From assembly GCF_009497655.1 (NCBI RefSeq), contig NZ_CP023317.1:2695501-2759500 (forward strand): a DNA stretch of 64,000 bases. The letters are read 5' to 3'. Shown in pieces: positions 53,383 to 63,369 of the stretch. Below the pieces are notes generated by a model, which was not told the DNA's origin, searched no databases, and saw only the letters and a list, made by a program, of their open reading frames with translations. The stretch comes from Priestia megaterium. Its GTDB lineage: Bacteria > Bacillota > Bacilli > Bacillales > Bacillaceae_H. Numbering within the stretch: the first letter of the stretch is position 1; the number at the start of each line of letters is the position of its first letter. The translations under genes were made by a program, and so were the position numbers.

Positions 53383-54786
53383 TCACTTGTTGAATCTGCC
53401 GAAAAAGCCTTTTCTTTTTTCCTTAAACGTATTAGGTCTATGTAAATTAAATAAGTGTTCGATGCCATTTTCCATCATCTTTTCTAGCAAAGCTTCTTGT
53501 CCATGCTGGAAATAGTACTCCATTTCTTCTTCATACAAAGGGAGAAGCGTATGGAAATAGACTGGCCACTCTCCGTGGGTTTCTTTTCCGTTTTCAAGAT
53601 ACGGCATCATAAATGCCTCTTGGCACTGCGGCAAAGGAGGCACGACCATAACACCACAAAAGCCGCTTTCTGGTGAATACGGTTGAACCTGTAATGGCAG
53701 CTTCACTTTTTCACCTATTAACGTTCGTTCATAGGTATCCACGTAGCGATCCAGCTCTTGATTTGGAAACACCATCCACTGACCAATCCAATTCATATGG
53801 TTTACCGCAAAGCTTCCTACTTGATGCATGACTTGTGGAATCCAGCTGTACCGTTTATCTTCAAACGGATCTTGATCTGCATGCATCACCAGTTCAACGT
53901 ACGCGCTGTCTAATCCAGGGGGTGCCGGCAGGCGAAGCGTACTATAACCATGTGTTGCTACCGTATAAAACGGCACTGATTCTGTAGGAGCCATTTCATA
54001 AAAAGCTGCCTCTGTCACCTCAGCTGACTCTGCTTCAACACGGCGGATAATCGGCCCATAATATGCTTGTAAGTGAGCTTCCACATCCTCATCGAGCGAT
54101 TCGCGAACAAATGGATTTAACTCTTCAACTGAAGCTTCTGCTTCCTGTGATGACCATACTTCATAGAAAGTAAAACCGGTTAAATCACTTCGAAGAATAT
54201 AATCGCGTACGTCATCTGATACATAAATTTCTTGAGAGATTATTGGAAAATCTCCGAAGCGATGCTTGGTTGATTTTGTACGGAAAATATGACTCTTTTT
54301 CAATTCGTTTTCTATAAATGCTATTTGTTCAAAACCGCCAAACTTATTAGGTATTGAATTGTCATAATCAATACATTCTAAAATATTTGTAATATTAATT
54401 GCATAATAGTTCTCGTCATTGTGAACTAACCGTAGTATTTCAGCACTGTCTGTTAAATAACTGCCTAAATGCTGAGTAGCCTTTTCTGAGAAAATAGGGG
54501 GATTCGAACGCCCTTTATATGTTATGTAGTCCTTATACTCTCCTTCTTGAAAAGTTTCCATCGCAATAGATTCCCAGCTGTGCTGAAGTGACTCTCCCAT
54601 AAGTCCCCTATCGAAAAGATCTTCATTCTTTTGTTTATTCTTTACTGTCAGTTGAACAGCTTCTTCGGTGCAATACATTTGCCATATTTTCATCAGATCA
54701 CCTAGTTCTTCATTAAGCTTTTTATATGTACTTACACGCTCTTTTGCATGAGCAAGCAGCGAACTTGCTTCATACACTTTACCCAT
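53383..54786 (-). CDS. Imm11-SUFU fusion immunity protein
   Basis: 467 residues with two parts. Residues about 80-220 (YYAINITNILECIDYDNSIP, HIFRTKSTKHRFGDFPIISQ, then DYILRSDLTGFTFYEV) look like the Imm11 family. Residues about 240-450 (YYGPIIRRVE, ATHGYSTLRLPAPPG, ELVMHADQDPFEDKRYSW, FHTLLPLYEEEMEYYFQHG) look like a suppressor-of-fused domain, a known immunity-protein fold in bacteria. No toxin is adjacent, so it is probably an orphan poly-immunity protein. Family calls by eye. Confidence 0.65.
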   Translation of the reverse strand: MGKVYEASSLLAHAKERVSTYKKLNEELGDLMKIWQMYCTEEAVQLTVKNKQKNEDLFDRGLMGESLQHSWESIAMETFQEGEYKDYITYKGRSNPPIFSEKATQHLGSYLTDSAEILRLVHNDENYYAINITNILECIDYDNSIPNKFGGFEQIAFIENELKKSHIFRTKSTKHRFGDFPIISQEIYVSDDVRDYILRSDLTGFTFYEVWSSQEAEASVEELNPFVRESLDEDVEAHLQAYYGPIIRRVEAESAEVTEAAFYEMAPTESVPFYTVATHGYSTLRLPAPPGLDSAYVELVMHADQDPFEDKRYSWIPQVMHQVGSFAVNHMNWIGQWMVFPNQELDRYVDTYERTLIGEKVKLPLQVQPYSPESGFCGVMVVPPLPQCQEAFMMPYLENGKETHGEWPVYFHTLLPLYEEEMEYYFQHGQEALLEKMMENGIEHLFNLHRPNTFKEKRKGFFGRFNK

Positions 54787-54975
54787 TAAATTCCCTCTTT
54801 TATCACTTTAATTAGAAAACCATCAAACTTTTTGTATTTAATCTAACTTTTCCCTATATTATCCATTATAAAGTTTCAGCTAACCTATCTAAATAGGAAT
54901 ATCTAACCTTTTATACACAATTAATTTCTATAAAAAGGATAAAGATACAAAAATATCATATCTTTGATTCCACAA

Positions 54976-55001
54976 AAAAGACAACCCAAAGGTTGTCTTT
55001 T
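54976..55001 (-). terminator. Terminator of second sugar ABC operon
   Basis: AAAGACAACC with GGTTGTCTTT around CAAA. Confidence 0.85.
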
Positions 55002-55004
55002 CCA

Positions 55005-56288
55005 TTACTTCAACTCAGCCCATCTTTTATCTAATGATTTTAACAGCTCATCTTCAGATGTTTGGCCGCCGATGTATTCTTGTACATCTGCTCCAAATTT
55101 TTGCGTTACGCCTTCAGGGAATTTTGTCCATTCCCAAGGAAGCGTTTTTTGCTCCTTAGAATATTTAAGAAGTTCTTCACCTAAAGGTCCGATGTCTTTT
55201 GCTTCGATTGACTTAAAGGCTGGAATGTACTTGAAGTCTTCTACTAGCGCTTTTTGACCTTCTTTAGATGTGACCATCCAGTTTAAGAAGTCTTTTGCTG
55301 CTTTTTTATCTGCCGCTGGTGCTTGTTTGTGAATAACCCAGTTGCTTGGAACGTCAATTGCAAGCTTGTCAGATGCAGCTGCATCGTCGCTTAGCGGCAT
55401 AGGTAGAATCCCTACATCCATGTTCGGCGTAATTTTATCAAGCATTGGCTGAATCCAGTTTCCTTGCTGAATCATCGCTGCTTCACCGTTCGCAAATTTC
55501 GTTACTTGCGTGTTGTAGTCCGTCGTTAACGGATTTTTGTTTCCATATTTCACTGTTAAATCAAGCAGCTTTACATACTGTTTGAACTGCTCGTTTCCTG
55601 CAATTTTCGTACTGCCGTCATTTAATCCTTTAATAAATGCATCCGGATCTTTTTGACTGGCAAATGGAATGTTTAAGCCGTGGTTTCCAAGCACCCACCA
55701 CTCGCCGTAGCCGATAGAAAATGGCGTAATACCGGCAGCTTTTAGCTTTTTAGCCGCTGCTTCTAATTCCGAATATGTTTTTGGAAGTTCTTTAATGCCT
55801 GCTTTTTTGAACAGTTTTTTGTTATATGTAAATCCATAGCCTTCAAGACTGATCGGCTGTCCATATACTTTACCGTCCATCGTCATTGGAGTAAGTGTGT
55901 TTTCGTACGCGTCATCAATCCAAGGCTGATCCGATAAATCTTCTAATTTATTTTTCCACGTTTTTGCCTCTTGATATCCGCCGTTTGTGAAAAGGTCGGG
56001 TGCATTGCCCGACGCAAACTGCGCTTTTAAGGCTGCTGCACCGTCAGCTCCTCCACCAACCGTTTGGATATTGAACTTCACGTTTGGATGTTCTTTTGTA
56101 TATTGATCAGTTAGAGCTTTTAGCTGATCTGCAATTTCTACTTTTCCTTGAAATACGTCTACTACTACTTGATCTCCGCCGCTTTTTTTATTACCAGATG
56201 CGCTTTCGTTTGAACATGCGGTTGAAAATAAAAGCGTAGCCGATAAAACACCTACTGCTAAAGGCCATTTTTTCATTTTGAATGCCAT
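55005..56288 (-). CDS. Sugar-binding lipoprotein
   Basis: About 427 residues from ATG 56288 (GGGAGG eight bases upstream). Signal with lipobox LFSTACSN and a family 1 solute-binding body (KFANGEAAMIQQGNWIQPML). Sugar not known. Last gene of a permease-permease-binding protein operon; no ATPase gene, so a shared one is expected. Confidence 0.88.
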   Translation of the reverse strand: MAFKMKKWPLAVGVLSATLLFSTACSNESASGNKKSGGDQVVVDVFQGKVEIADQLKALTDQYTKEHPNVKFNIQTVGGGADGAAALKAQFASGNAPDLFTNGGYQEAKTWKNKLEDLSDQPWIDDAYENTLTPMTMDGKVYGQPISLEGYGFTYNKKLFKKAGIKELPKTYSELEAAAKKLKAAGITPFSIGYGEWWVLGNHGLNIPFASQKDPDAFIKGLNDGSTKIAGNEQFKQYVKLLDLTVKYGNKNPLTTDYNTQVTKFANGEAAMIQQGNWIQPMLDKITPNMDVGILPMPLSDDAAASDKLAIDVPSNWVIHKQAPAADKKAAKDFLNWMVTSKEGQKALVEDFKYIPAFKSIEAKDIGPLGEELLKYSKEQKTLPWEWTKFPEGVTQKFGADVQEYIGGQTSEDELLKSLDKRWAELK

Positions 56289-56310
56289 TTTCTGTTCCTC
56301 CCTATTTGCT

Positions 56311-56342
56311 GCTGGTTTTGATGCCTCAGCCTCAAAACCAGC
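56311..56342 (-). promoter_or_regulatory. Intercistronic hairpin before binding protein
   Basis: GCTGGTTTTGA pairs perfectly with TCAAAACCAGC around ten bases, between the second permease and the binding-protein gene. Possibly protects the downstream mRNA. Confidence 0.6.
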
Positions 56343-56358
56343 CCTGTTGCCGCTTCTA

Positions 56359-57189
56359 TTATTTAATTGAACCGCTTGTAATTCCTTTAACAATGTGTTT
56401 TTGCATTGCAAAGAAGAAGATTAATAGCGGGATAATACTGATTACAAGTGCTGCTAGTGCTAAATCCCACTGCTTTGTATACTGACCAAAGAAGAAGAAT
56501 GTCGCAAGCGGAATCGTTCTTAGCTCAGGATCTTGCAGAACAAGAGACGGAAGTAAGAAGTCATTCCAAATCCATAGGCTGTTTAAGATAACGACGGTTA
56601 CTGTAATTGGCTTTAATAACGGGAATACAATTCTCCAGAATACGCCTAGACGTGAGCATCCGTCGATGATTGCCGCTTCTTCTAGCTCAACTGGAATTCC
56701 TTTAATAAATCCGTGGTATAAGAAAATCGTCATACCTGAACCGAAGCCTAAGTACATGATCACAATACCCCAAATGCTGTTTAACAGATTTAAGTTTCCT
56801 GCTACTTTTACAAGTGGAATCATGATGGATTGAAACGGAATAACCATTGCCGCTACGAATGCCATAAAGATAATGCTGCTGATTTTTTTCTTTGTTCGAA
56901 CCAGCATGTAAGCTGCCATTGAACAGAAGATGACTAGAACTGCGTTACTGATAACAGTAATGATTAGCGAGTTGCTAAGCACCTTTAAGTAATTCATTTG
57001 GTTGAATGCATTAACAAAGTTTTGAAACTGAATCGTCGTCGGCAGTGCCGATGTGTTTGATAAAATTTCTGCAAATGACTTCAACGAGTTTGAAAGCACG
57101 TAATAAAATGGAACCAAGAACACCAGTCCAAGCAGGACTGCCAAAATTTCAACAATAAAGGTTTTGCTCGTATATTTGTTTCCCATCAC
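56359..57189 (-). CDS. Sugar ABC permease (MalG type)
   Basis: 276 residues, six helices, EAA loop VELEEAAIIDGCSRLGVFWR. Overlaps the partner by four bases. Confidence 0.88.
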   Translation of the reverse strand: MMGNKYTSKTFIVEILAVLLGLVFLVPFYYVLSNSLKSFAEILSNTSALPTTIQFQNFVNAFNQMNYLKVLSNSLIITVISNAVLVIFCSMAAYMLVRTKKKISSIIFMAFVAAMVIPFQSIMIPLVKVAGNLNLLNSIWGIVIMYLGFGSGMTIFLYHGFIKGIPVELEEAAIIDGCSRLGVFWRIVFPLLKPITVTVVILNSLWIWNDFLLPSLVLQDPELRTIPLATFFFFGQYTKQWDLALAALVISIIPLLIFFFAMQKHIVKGITSGSIK

Positions 57190-58148
57190 GATTCAACCTC
57201 CTTCTTCTTGGTGTATGTTACTTGAATAATTGTAATTGCTGCTACGACGATAAAGAAAATTAAGGCTTTTGCTTCACCTAGACCGTATCTGTTATTCACA
57301 AATGCTTCTGTATAAATGTTAAGCGCTAACATTTCTGTTGATTTGAATGGACCACCGTTTGTTAATGATAAGTTGACATCAAATACTTTAAACGACCATG
57401 AAATCGTTAAGAATAAACAAACCGTTACTGCCGGCGCTACCATTGGAATTGTAATGTGACGAAGAATTTGCCATCTGCTTGCTCCGTCAATTTTTGCTGC
57501 TTCAATCAGCTCTTGCGGTACGTTTTGCAGTGCTGCTGTGTAAATAAGCATGATATAACCTGCTCCTTGCCATACACTTACAATCACGATGCCCCAAAAT
57601 GCTGTTTTTGCGTCTCCTAACCAAGGAAGTTCAAAAAGTGAGATTCCCGTGATTTGTCCGATAGATGCAAATCCTTTTACGAAAATGAACTGCCATACAA
57701 ATCCTAGTAAAAGTCCGCCAATTAAATTCGGCATAAAGAAAACCGTACGTAAAATGTTTCGTGTTTTTAACATTTGAGTAACAAGGATTGCTAACACGAA
57801 CCCAACCACATTCGTTAAGATAATCGCAACGACCGTATATTTTGTTGTGATCCAAAACGACTGCTGAAACTGCTTATCTTCGGTGAACAAGTACTTAAAG
57901 TTATCAAGCCCCACCCAGTTAATCGTGCCATTTACTCCGTTCCAGTCTGTAAATGAGTAATAAATCCCTGTAAAAAATGGTATAAGTACAATCACACAAA
58001 ACGCTAAAAGTGCGGGCCCTACAAATAGTGCAAATAAACCTACATTTTTCAAATTTTTACGTTTTTTCGTATTAATGGATGGTTCTCTTTTAAGTTCTTG
58101 CTTTAAAGGAACATATTCTGTCTCCTGTAATTTACTTTGGCTATTCAT
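57186..58148 (-). CDS. Sugar ABC permease (MalF type)
   Basis: 320 residues, charged N-terminus then six helices, EAA loop ELIEAAKIDGASRWQILRHI. First gene of the operon, preceded by a possible cre. Confidence 0.88.
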   Translation of the reverse strand: MNSQSKLQETEYVPLKQELKREPSINTKKRKNLKNVGLFALFVGPALLAFCVIVLIPFFTGIYYSFTDWNGVNGTINWVGLDNFKYLFTEDKQFQQSFWITTKYTVVAIILTNVVGFVLAILVTQMLKTRNILRTVFFMPNLIGGLLLGFVWQFIFVKGFASIGQITGISLFELPWLGDAKTAFWGIVIVSVWQGAGYIMLIYTAALQNVPQELIEAAKIDGASRWQILRHITIPMVAPAVTVCLFLTISWSFKVFDVNLSLTNGGPFKSTEMLALNIYTEAFVNNRYGLGEAKALIFFIVVAAITIIQVTYTKKKEVES

Positions 58149-58195
58149 CTTACTAGCACCTCCCTATGTCTTATTTTAGCGAAATCCGTTATTTA

Positions 58196-58209
58196 TGAAA
58201 CCGCTTTAA
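58196..58209. promoter_or_regulatory. cre site before sugar ABC operon
   Basis: TGAAACCGCTTTAA fits the cre consensus at 13 of 14 positions and lies about 50 bases before the first permease, implying carbon catabolite control. Confidence 0.6.
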
Positions 58210-58378
58210 TTGACGAGTAGGGTGTAAAATATTGACCTTTGTGCAACATTTTCTCCCCTGTGCACATTTTACATACTTTTCTAAAGCATGAAAGAAATAA
58301 AAGAAAAAGCTAGAAGTGGACGACATATCTTCTTATCTTATACACTAGAAAAAAGATGTAGTTGGGAGGAACATACTC

Positions 58379-59218
58379 ATGACAGCAAAACGAGCGCTAA
58401 TTACAGGTGCCAATTCAGGAATGGGGCTGGCCACAACGATTGAACTAGCCAAAAAAGGATTCGAAGTCATTATGGTATGCCGAAATGAAGAAAGAGGAAA
58501 TGCCGCTTTAGAAGAAGCGAAACGCCAAAGCGGATCGGATTCCATATCTCTTATGACCTGTGACCTAGGTTCTCTTGACAGTATCCGGGCTTTCAGTGAA
58601 GACTTTACGTCTCGCTACAGTGTACTTGATGTGCTGATTAATAACGCGGGCGTCGTGACAATTAAGCGGGAAACGACACAAGACGGATTTGAAATGATGC
58701 TTGGTGTCAATCATTTGGGTCACTTTTTATTAACTAATTTACTTTTAGATCCGCTGAAAAAATCTCAACAGGGACGCATTATAAACGTTGGATCCGGTGC
58801 TCATAAAGCGGGAAAAATAGACCTTAACAACCCTCACTTAACAACAGGATTCGGAATATGGCGAGGATACTCTCAGTCTAAATTAGCAAATAACTTATTT
58901 ACGGTTCACTTAAGTAAAAAGTTAAAAGACACCTCTGTAACCGTAAATTGCCTTCACCCCGGAGCCGTTTCTACCGCTATCGGCGTTAATCGTCAAACGG
59001 GTTTTGGAAAAAGCGTTCACGCCGTGCTTCGCCCTTTCTTTTTAACACCTCTTCAAGGTGCCGAAACAGCTATTTATTTAGCAGACAGTCCTGAGGTGAC
59101 GCATATTAGCGGCGCTTATTTTTATAAAAAACGCGTGACTCCTCCTTCTTCAAGAGCAAAAAATGAACGGCTTGCAGAAGAATTTTGGGACTGGAGTGCG
59201 CGCGAAGTTGGTTTATAA
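58379..59218 (+). CDS. Short-chain dehydrogenase
   Basis: 279 residues: TGANSGMGLA cofactor loop, NNAGV, and the catalytic YSQSKLAN. Resembles retinol-dehydrogenase-like SDRs. Substrate unknown; monocistronic. Confidence 0.9.
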   Translation: MTAKRALITGANSGMGLATTIELAKKGFEVIMVCRNEERGNAALEEAKRQSGSDSISLMTCDLGSLDSIRAFSEDFTSRYSVLDVLINNAGVVTIKRETTQDGFEMMLGVNHLGHFLLTNLLLDPLKKSQQGRIINVGSGAHKAGKIDLNNPHLTTGFGIWRGYSQSKLANNLFTVHLSKKLKDTSVTVNCLHPGAVSTAIGVNRQTGFGKSVHAVLRPFFLTPLQGAETAIYLADSPEVTHISGAYFYKKRVTPPSSRAKNERLAEEFWDWSAREVGL

Positions 59219-59254
59219 AGTAGATAGATACGCTTGGGAAAGAAAAAAGTAATG

Positions 59255-59284
59255 AAAAAAGGTCAGCTTTTCAGCTGACCTTTT
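59255..59284. terminator. Bidirectional terminator
   Basis: AAAAGGTCAGCT with AGCTGACCTTTT between two convergent genes. Confidence 0.88.
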
Positions 59285-59288
59285 CGTA

Positions 59289-60620
59289 TTAAAAAAACGT
59301 TAGTCCTATAGCAAAAATAAAGCCTGATACAATTAAGGTCGTCACGCAGTAGCCCATTATATCGCGTGCTCCGAGCCCTGCGATAGCTAGTGCAGGTAGT
59401 GCCCAAAACGGCTGCGCCATATTCATCCATGCTTCTCCGTAAGCAATGGCCATTGCAGCGACTCCCGGATCTACGCCGAGCTGTTCAGCTGCCGGCATAA
59501 TAAAAGGTCCTTGTACAACCCAGTGTCCTCCTCCTGACGGAACAAAAAAGTTCACAACGCCAGAACTTAAAAACGCAAGAAACGGAAATGTCGTTTCATT
59601 TGAAATCGAGATAAATGCGTTCGTTAGCTTCCCGCCTAAGCCTGATAGCTCCATCATGCCTTGAATACCTGCGTAGAATGGAAACTGAATCACAATCCCA
59701 GCGGTTCCTTTCGCAGCATTGGAAACGGCATTCATATAGGATAAAGGCGTGCGGTGAAGTAAAATACCCGTCGTAAAAAACAATAAATTCACTGTGTTGA
59801 TATCCATTTTAAAACCGTTTGTAGCAAAATAATAAATTAAATATGAATACCCAAGAAGTGCAATTGTTAGACTTAAAAACCTGCTGTTTTCCATGCGTAC
59901 AGCAAATGTTGGCTTAGAAGAAGTTGTCTCAACAACTGTAGCCGGAGCCATTTCATCTTCCGCCAACAGTCTTGGATCAATTTCTACCACTTCTTTTCCC
60001 GTCGGCATCATCAGTCTTGTCATAATAGGAAGGACAATTAATAATCCGAGGGTAATAAATAAGTTGTAGCCTGTAAAAATCGTGTCTGACAGCGGAATAA
60101 GTCCAGCCGTTTTTTCCATTGGGTTTCCAGGTGTAGCAGCAACAAGAGGAATCGAACCCGACAAACCTCCGTGCCATGTTAAAAACCCTATGTAAGCACA
60201 GGCAATTAAAAACCGGTAATCAGATCCCGGCACGCGTTTCGCTACTTCTTTCGCAAACAGCGCACCTACAATTAAGCCAAACCCCCAGTTAATCATACAG
60301 GCCATAGCTGCGCCGAGCGTGACCAGAATTACCCCTTGCGCCGGAGTTTTGGCTAACAGCGCTATGTTCACAAGCCACTTCTTTACAAGCGGCGAGCTAG
60401 CAAGCGCATGCCCTGTGACAAGCACCAAGCTCATTTGCATCGCAAATGCAAGAAGGTTCCAAAAGCCGCTTCCCCAAAACTGAACCATCTCAATCGGCCC
60501 GTGAGGAGTAAAAACAATACCTGATACAAATAAAATCAGCGTCAGGATTAAAGCAAATACAAACGGATCAGGTAAAAAACGCTGAACAAGCGCCGTGAAG
60601 AAATTAGATAACGCTTTCAT
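59289..60620 (-). CDS. atoE: Short-chain fatty acid transporter AtoE
   Basis: 443 residues, about twelve helices, with FLPDPFVFALILTLILF and NFFVPSGGGHWVVQGPFIMP, typical of the AtoE family. Imports short-chain fatty acids such as acetoacetate or butyrate. No CoA-transferase genes adjacent. Confidence 0.92.
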   Translation of the reverse strand: MKALSNFFTALVQRFLPDPFVFALILTLILFVSGIVFTPHGPIEMVQFWGSGFWNLLAFAMQMSLVLVTGHALASSPLVKKWLVNIALLAKTPAQGVILVTLGAAMACMINWGFGLIVGALFAKEVAKRVPGSDYRFLIACAYIGFLTWHGGLSGSIPLVAATPGNPMEKTAGLIPLSDTIFTGYNLFITLGLLIVLPIMTRLMMPTGKEVVEIDPRLLAEDEMAPATVVETTSSKPTFAVRMENSRFLSLTIALLGYSYLIYYFATNGFKMDINTVNLLFFTTGILLHRTPLSYMNAVSNAAKGTAGIVIQFPFYAGIQGMMELSGLGGKLTNAFISISNETTFPFLAFLSSGVVNFFVPSGGGHWVVQGPFIMPAAEQLGVDPGVAAMAIAYGEAWMNMAQPFWALPALAIAGLGARDIMGYCVTTLIVSGFIFAIGLTFF

Positions 60621-60720
60621 TTTACTCCTCCTTTACAGGAATGCTCCTGTGAATAAATGTCGACAAGCATCTTTAATTATACATAATTTGTTGAAAATTG
60701 TTAATATTTAGTTTAATAAA

Positions 60721-60749
60721 AAACCCCTTCTGCTTTCCAGAAGGGGTTT
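60721..60749 (-). terminator. Terminator after GNAT gene
   Basis: AAACCCCTTCTG with CAGAAGGGGTTT around five bases; its edge overlaps the stop codon. Confidence 0.88.
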
Positions 60750-61233
60750 ACACACTAAACGTTTGAATAAGAGTTGGCTCTCCGTCAAGTTCAATTTTCT
60801 TTTCTTGAAAGGAAATATGTAAGCTTTCATAAATATGTTTCCAAAATGAAATAGCCCGCTTATTGCCTGCAAGCTCAATAATCATATACGTTCCTTTTCG
60901 ATGAGAGAAAATGTCTTTTACCGTTTCAGAAGCAATGCCCTGCTTTCGGTATTTGTTTAAGATAAAAAAATCATTGATGCAGTAATCTGCTTCTTGCTGA
61001 AGTGCGGGCTGTTCAAGAAGTAAAAAAAAGCCCGTCAGCTTATCATCTACTTTAATAAAGTATGGCGAGAGGCCTTCTACTTTCCAAAACAAGGGCAGCT
61101 CTTCAAAATGAAAAGCTCCATCTTCGCGAATATCTAAAGAAGGTGTATACGCAGATAAATCATGGAGATAAAGAGAATACAAATTTTGCAAAACGCCCGC
61201 TTGGCTTTTAGGTACTTTTTCAATCGTAAGCAT
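60748..61233 (-). CDS. GNAT acetyltransferase
   Basis: About 161 residues from ATG 61233 (AAGGAG upstream); an upstream extension to 61341 lacks a ribosome site. Core FFILNKYRKQGIASETVKDI holds the acetyl-CoA loop and ELAGNKRAISFWKHI is the last helix. Substrate unknown. Confidence 0.8.
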   Translation of the reverse strand: MLTIEKVPKSQAGVLQNLYSLYLHDLSAYTPSLDIREDGAFHFEELPLFWKVEGLSPYFIKVDDKLTGFFLLLEQPALQQEADYCINDFFILNKYRKQGIASETVKDIFSHRKGTYMIIELAGNKRAISFWKHIYESLHISFQEKKIELDGEPTLIQTFSV

Positions 61234-61337
61234 TCTTAGTTCATCTCCTTCTTTTCCTATCATAAGGGTTTTTTGTGAAAGTTTACAGTAAAAATGTTTG
61301 AGGCAAAGTGAAGACGGATAGTCAAAAAGCTCTTTTT

Positions 61338-61571
61338 TCATTTTGTAGATGTATGAAACGCAATAAAAAAACGATCATCTCCGGTACTGTACGCTCCGTC
61401 TGATAATCGTTTTTTATGTTTTGTGTGCTGATGCTGAAGTTTTTCCTTCTTTGTTTTGGTTTTGCGCGTTTCCATGTCTGCAAATATAAACAGGCTGCGG
61501 TTTAATTCTGGATTTCGCTTTCCTTCACGCGTCATTTTATCACGCATTTTTTTTGCTTTTGACTTTGCCAT
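61338..61571 (-). CDS. Small basic protein with internal terminator
   Basis: 77 residues, very lysine-rich (MAKSKAKKMRDKMTREGKRN), similar in look to small basic YqkK-like Bacillus proteins. An intrinsic terminator-like hairpin (61414-61402 with 61379-61368, then seven T) lies within the last 25 codons, before the stop. Function unknown. Confidence 0.6.
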   Translation of the reverse strand: MAKSKAKKMRDKMTREGKRNPELNRSLFIFADMETRKTKTKKEKLQHQHTKHKKRLSDGAYSTGDDRFFIAFHTSTK

Positions 61572-61671
61572 GTAACTTCCTCCCTATATAAACGATGTAT
61601 ACATATCTTACTGCTTTTTTATAAAATGTCAAGTTCAGAAGCACTGATGTGTTAACAGTGCTTCTGTATAG

Positions 61672-61857
61672 TCATGACTCTTTATTTTTCAGCATATCAT
61701 CTAATTTTTGTTCCATTCTCTGAAGCCTTTTTTCATTTGCCCCCTGCTTTTGAATCAACCTTTTTAAGCCTATAATAAATGCAATTATTACTCCTGCTAT
61801 TCCTATCAGGATAAGCAGCATAAGAATTTGGAAAATAATATCACCTATATTAACCAT
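61672..61857 (-). CDS. DUF4083-like small membrane protein
   Basis: 61 residues: one membrane helix (LMLLILIGIAGVIIAFIIGL) and a coiled tail KRLQRMEQKLDDMLK. This fits DUF4083. Function unknown. Confidence 0.65.
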   Translation of the reverse strand: MVNIGDIIFQILMLLILIGIAGVIIAFIIGLKRLIQKQGANEKRLQRMEQKLDDMLKNKES

Positions 61858-61922
61858 AGTTCCACCTTTTATCTATTTTTTTACATTATATCATTTTTTT
61901 AGTTATTTCTGCTTTATTTTAT

Positions 61923-61948
61923 AAAAAAAAGCTCTCAGTGCTGAGAGC
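61923..61948 (-). terminator. Terminator of the CapA-like gene
   Basis: AAGCTCTCAG with CTGAGAGCTT and a long T run, directly at the stop codon. Confidence 0.85.
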
Positions 61949-61949
61949 T

Positions 61950-63056
61950 TCATTTACTATCTTCATCGTAAACCGTCCACTTTTCCTGTTTGATTTGATT
62001 GGAAACATCAATCAGTTTATTTTTTACCCGGTCCTTTTCTGCTCCTGTTAAAGGCGTAGGTCGGTAGTCGTTTCGCGCCGTTGTGGAAGAAATACGGAAT
62101 GGAATGACGTTGATGTCTTTATTAGTCGTTAGCTTTCCATCTTTAATCGTAAACGTCTGCTGAAATACAAATGTGTCCTTATCACTTGGGTTTTTATTTC
62201 CGCCAAACATAAAGTTTCCTAAGCTGTAGACAATAAATTTATTTTTGTATTCTTCAATTCCTTGAACAACGTGAGGGTGATGACCTAAAATCAAATCTGC
62301 TCCGTTATCAATTGTATACTTCGCCAGTGCCTGCTGCGCTGTATCAGGAACATAGTGTCGTTCAGATCCCCAGTGGAAATGCACAATGATAATTTTGGCG
62401 CCTTTTTCTTTTAAAGACTTAATTCCGTCTTTAATCTGACTTCTTACTTCTTTTGTGTCATCCCAGCCCGGATATCCAAGCAATCCTACTTTGACTCCTT
62501 TTACCGTTGTGATATATGTATCTTCATAGCCAAAATAGCCTATTCCGCTTTTCTTTAAGTTTTCTCGTGTATCATCATATCCTTGCTGTAAATAATCATG
62601 CGTATGATTATTAGCCAAGTTAACGGTTTCAATACTTCCCTGTTTTAAAATATTTACAAACGAAGGATCACCTTTAAAACGAAATGTTTTACTTGCTTTT
62701 TCCGTCGCAGTTGTCAGCGTTGTTTCTAAATTAACCGTTGTTAAGTCATCTTGCTCAAAGATCGATTTTACATTTTGCGTAAAATACGGCAGGCCATTTC
62801 TTGCTGCTACGTCGTTAAAAGTAGAATCGTACCCAAAGCTTTCATCGTTTCCTAAGGTAAAATCTCCTGCTGCGCTAACTTTAATGGTTGTATTGATTGC
62901 GTCTTTTTTCTCTTTTTTACTCGCTTCTTCTTTAGACTTTACTGTTTCTTCTTTTTTCTGCGGCTCAGAAGAGGTTTGTTCTCCTGCTCCTCCGCACGCT
63001 CCCAGTAAAAAACACAAACTTCCATAAATAACAGCTTTTTTTAAATACTTGTTCAT
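61950..63056 (-). CDS. CapA-family lipoprotein
   Basis: 368 residues: signal with lipobox CFLLGACGG, a charged linker, then a CapA/PgsA-type metallophosphatase-like domain: AAGDFTLGNDE, NLETTLT, NLANNHTHDY, HFHWGSE and LGHHPHVVQG. Such proteins act in poly-gamma-glutamate export or release, but no pgsBC genes are here, so the role is open. Surface-located. Confidence 0.85.
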   Translation of the reverse strand: MNKYLKKAVIYGSLCFLLGACGGAGEQTSSEPQKKEETVKSKEEASKKEKKDAINTTIKVSAAGDFTLGNDESFGYDSTFNDVAARNGLPYFTQNVKSIFEQDDLTTVNLETTLTTATEKASKTFRFKGDPSFVNILKQGSIETVNLANNHTHDYLQQGYDDTRENLKKSGIGYFGYEDTYITTVKGVKVGLLGYPGWDDTKEVRSQIKDGIKSLKEKGAKIIIVHFHWGSERHYVPDTAQQALAKYTIDNGADLILGHHPHVVQGIEEYKNKFIVYSLGNFMFGGNKNPSDKDTFVFQQTFTIKDGKLTTNKDINVIPFRISSTTARNDYRPTPLTGAEKDRVKNKLIDVSNQIKQEKWTVYDEDSK

Positions 63057-63329
63057 GTAACGTTAAAACCCCTTTTTACGTTTTGATAACTGTGTCTGGA
63101 CTTGGTGTTTACTGCTTATTTCGCCAAATACATACAATTCTCCTGTTATATCGGCAAAATAAGTGAAATTTTTATAAAAAAAGGAAGTTTTTATATTCTT
63201 TTTGGGTTAGGACAAGAGGATTTGGCTAAGAGAAAAGTCGCGCAAACGCTGCGGAGAAAACTGATGAGCTGTACTAAACTTCAAGTGATTCACAAAATAG
63301 CAGAGCGATTCCAAACATCACCTAAAATA

Positions 63330-63361
63330 AAAACCTCCTTTGCTCATGCAAAGAAGGTTTT
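63330..63361 (-). terminator. Terminator of YeeE/YedE gene
   Basis: AAAACCT(C)CTTTGC with GCAAAG(A)AGGTTTT around TCAT, just past the stop. Confidence 0.85.
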
Positions 63362-63369
63362 ATTTAAAC

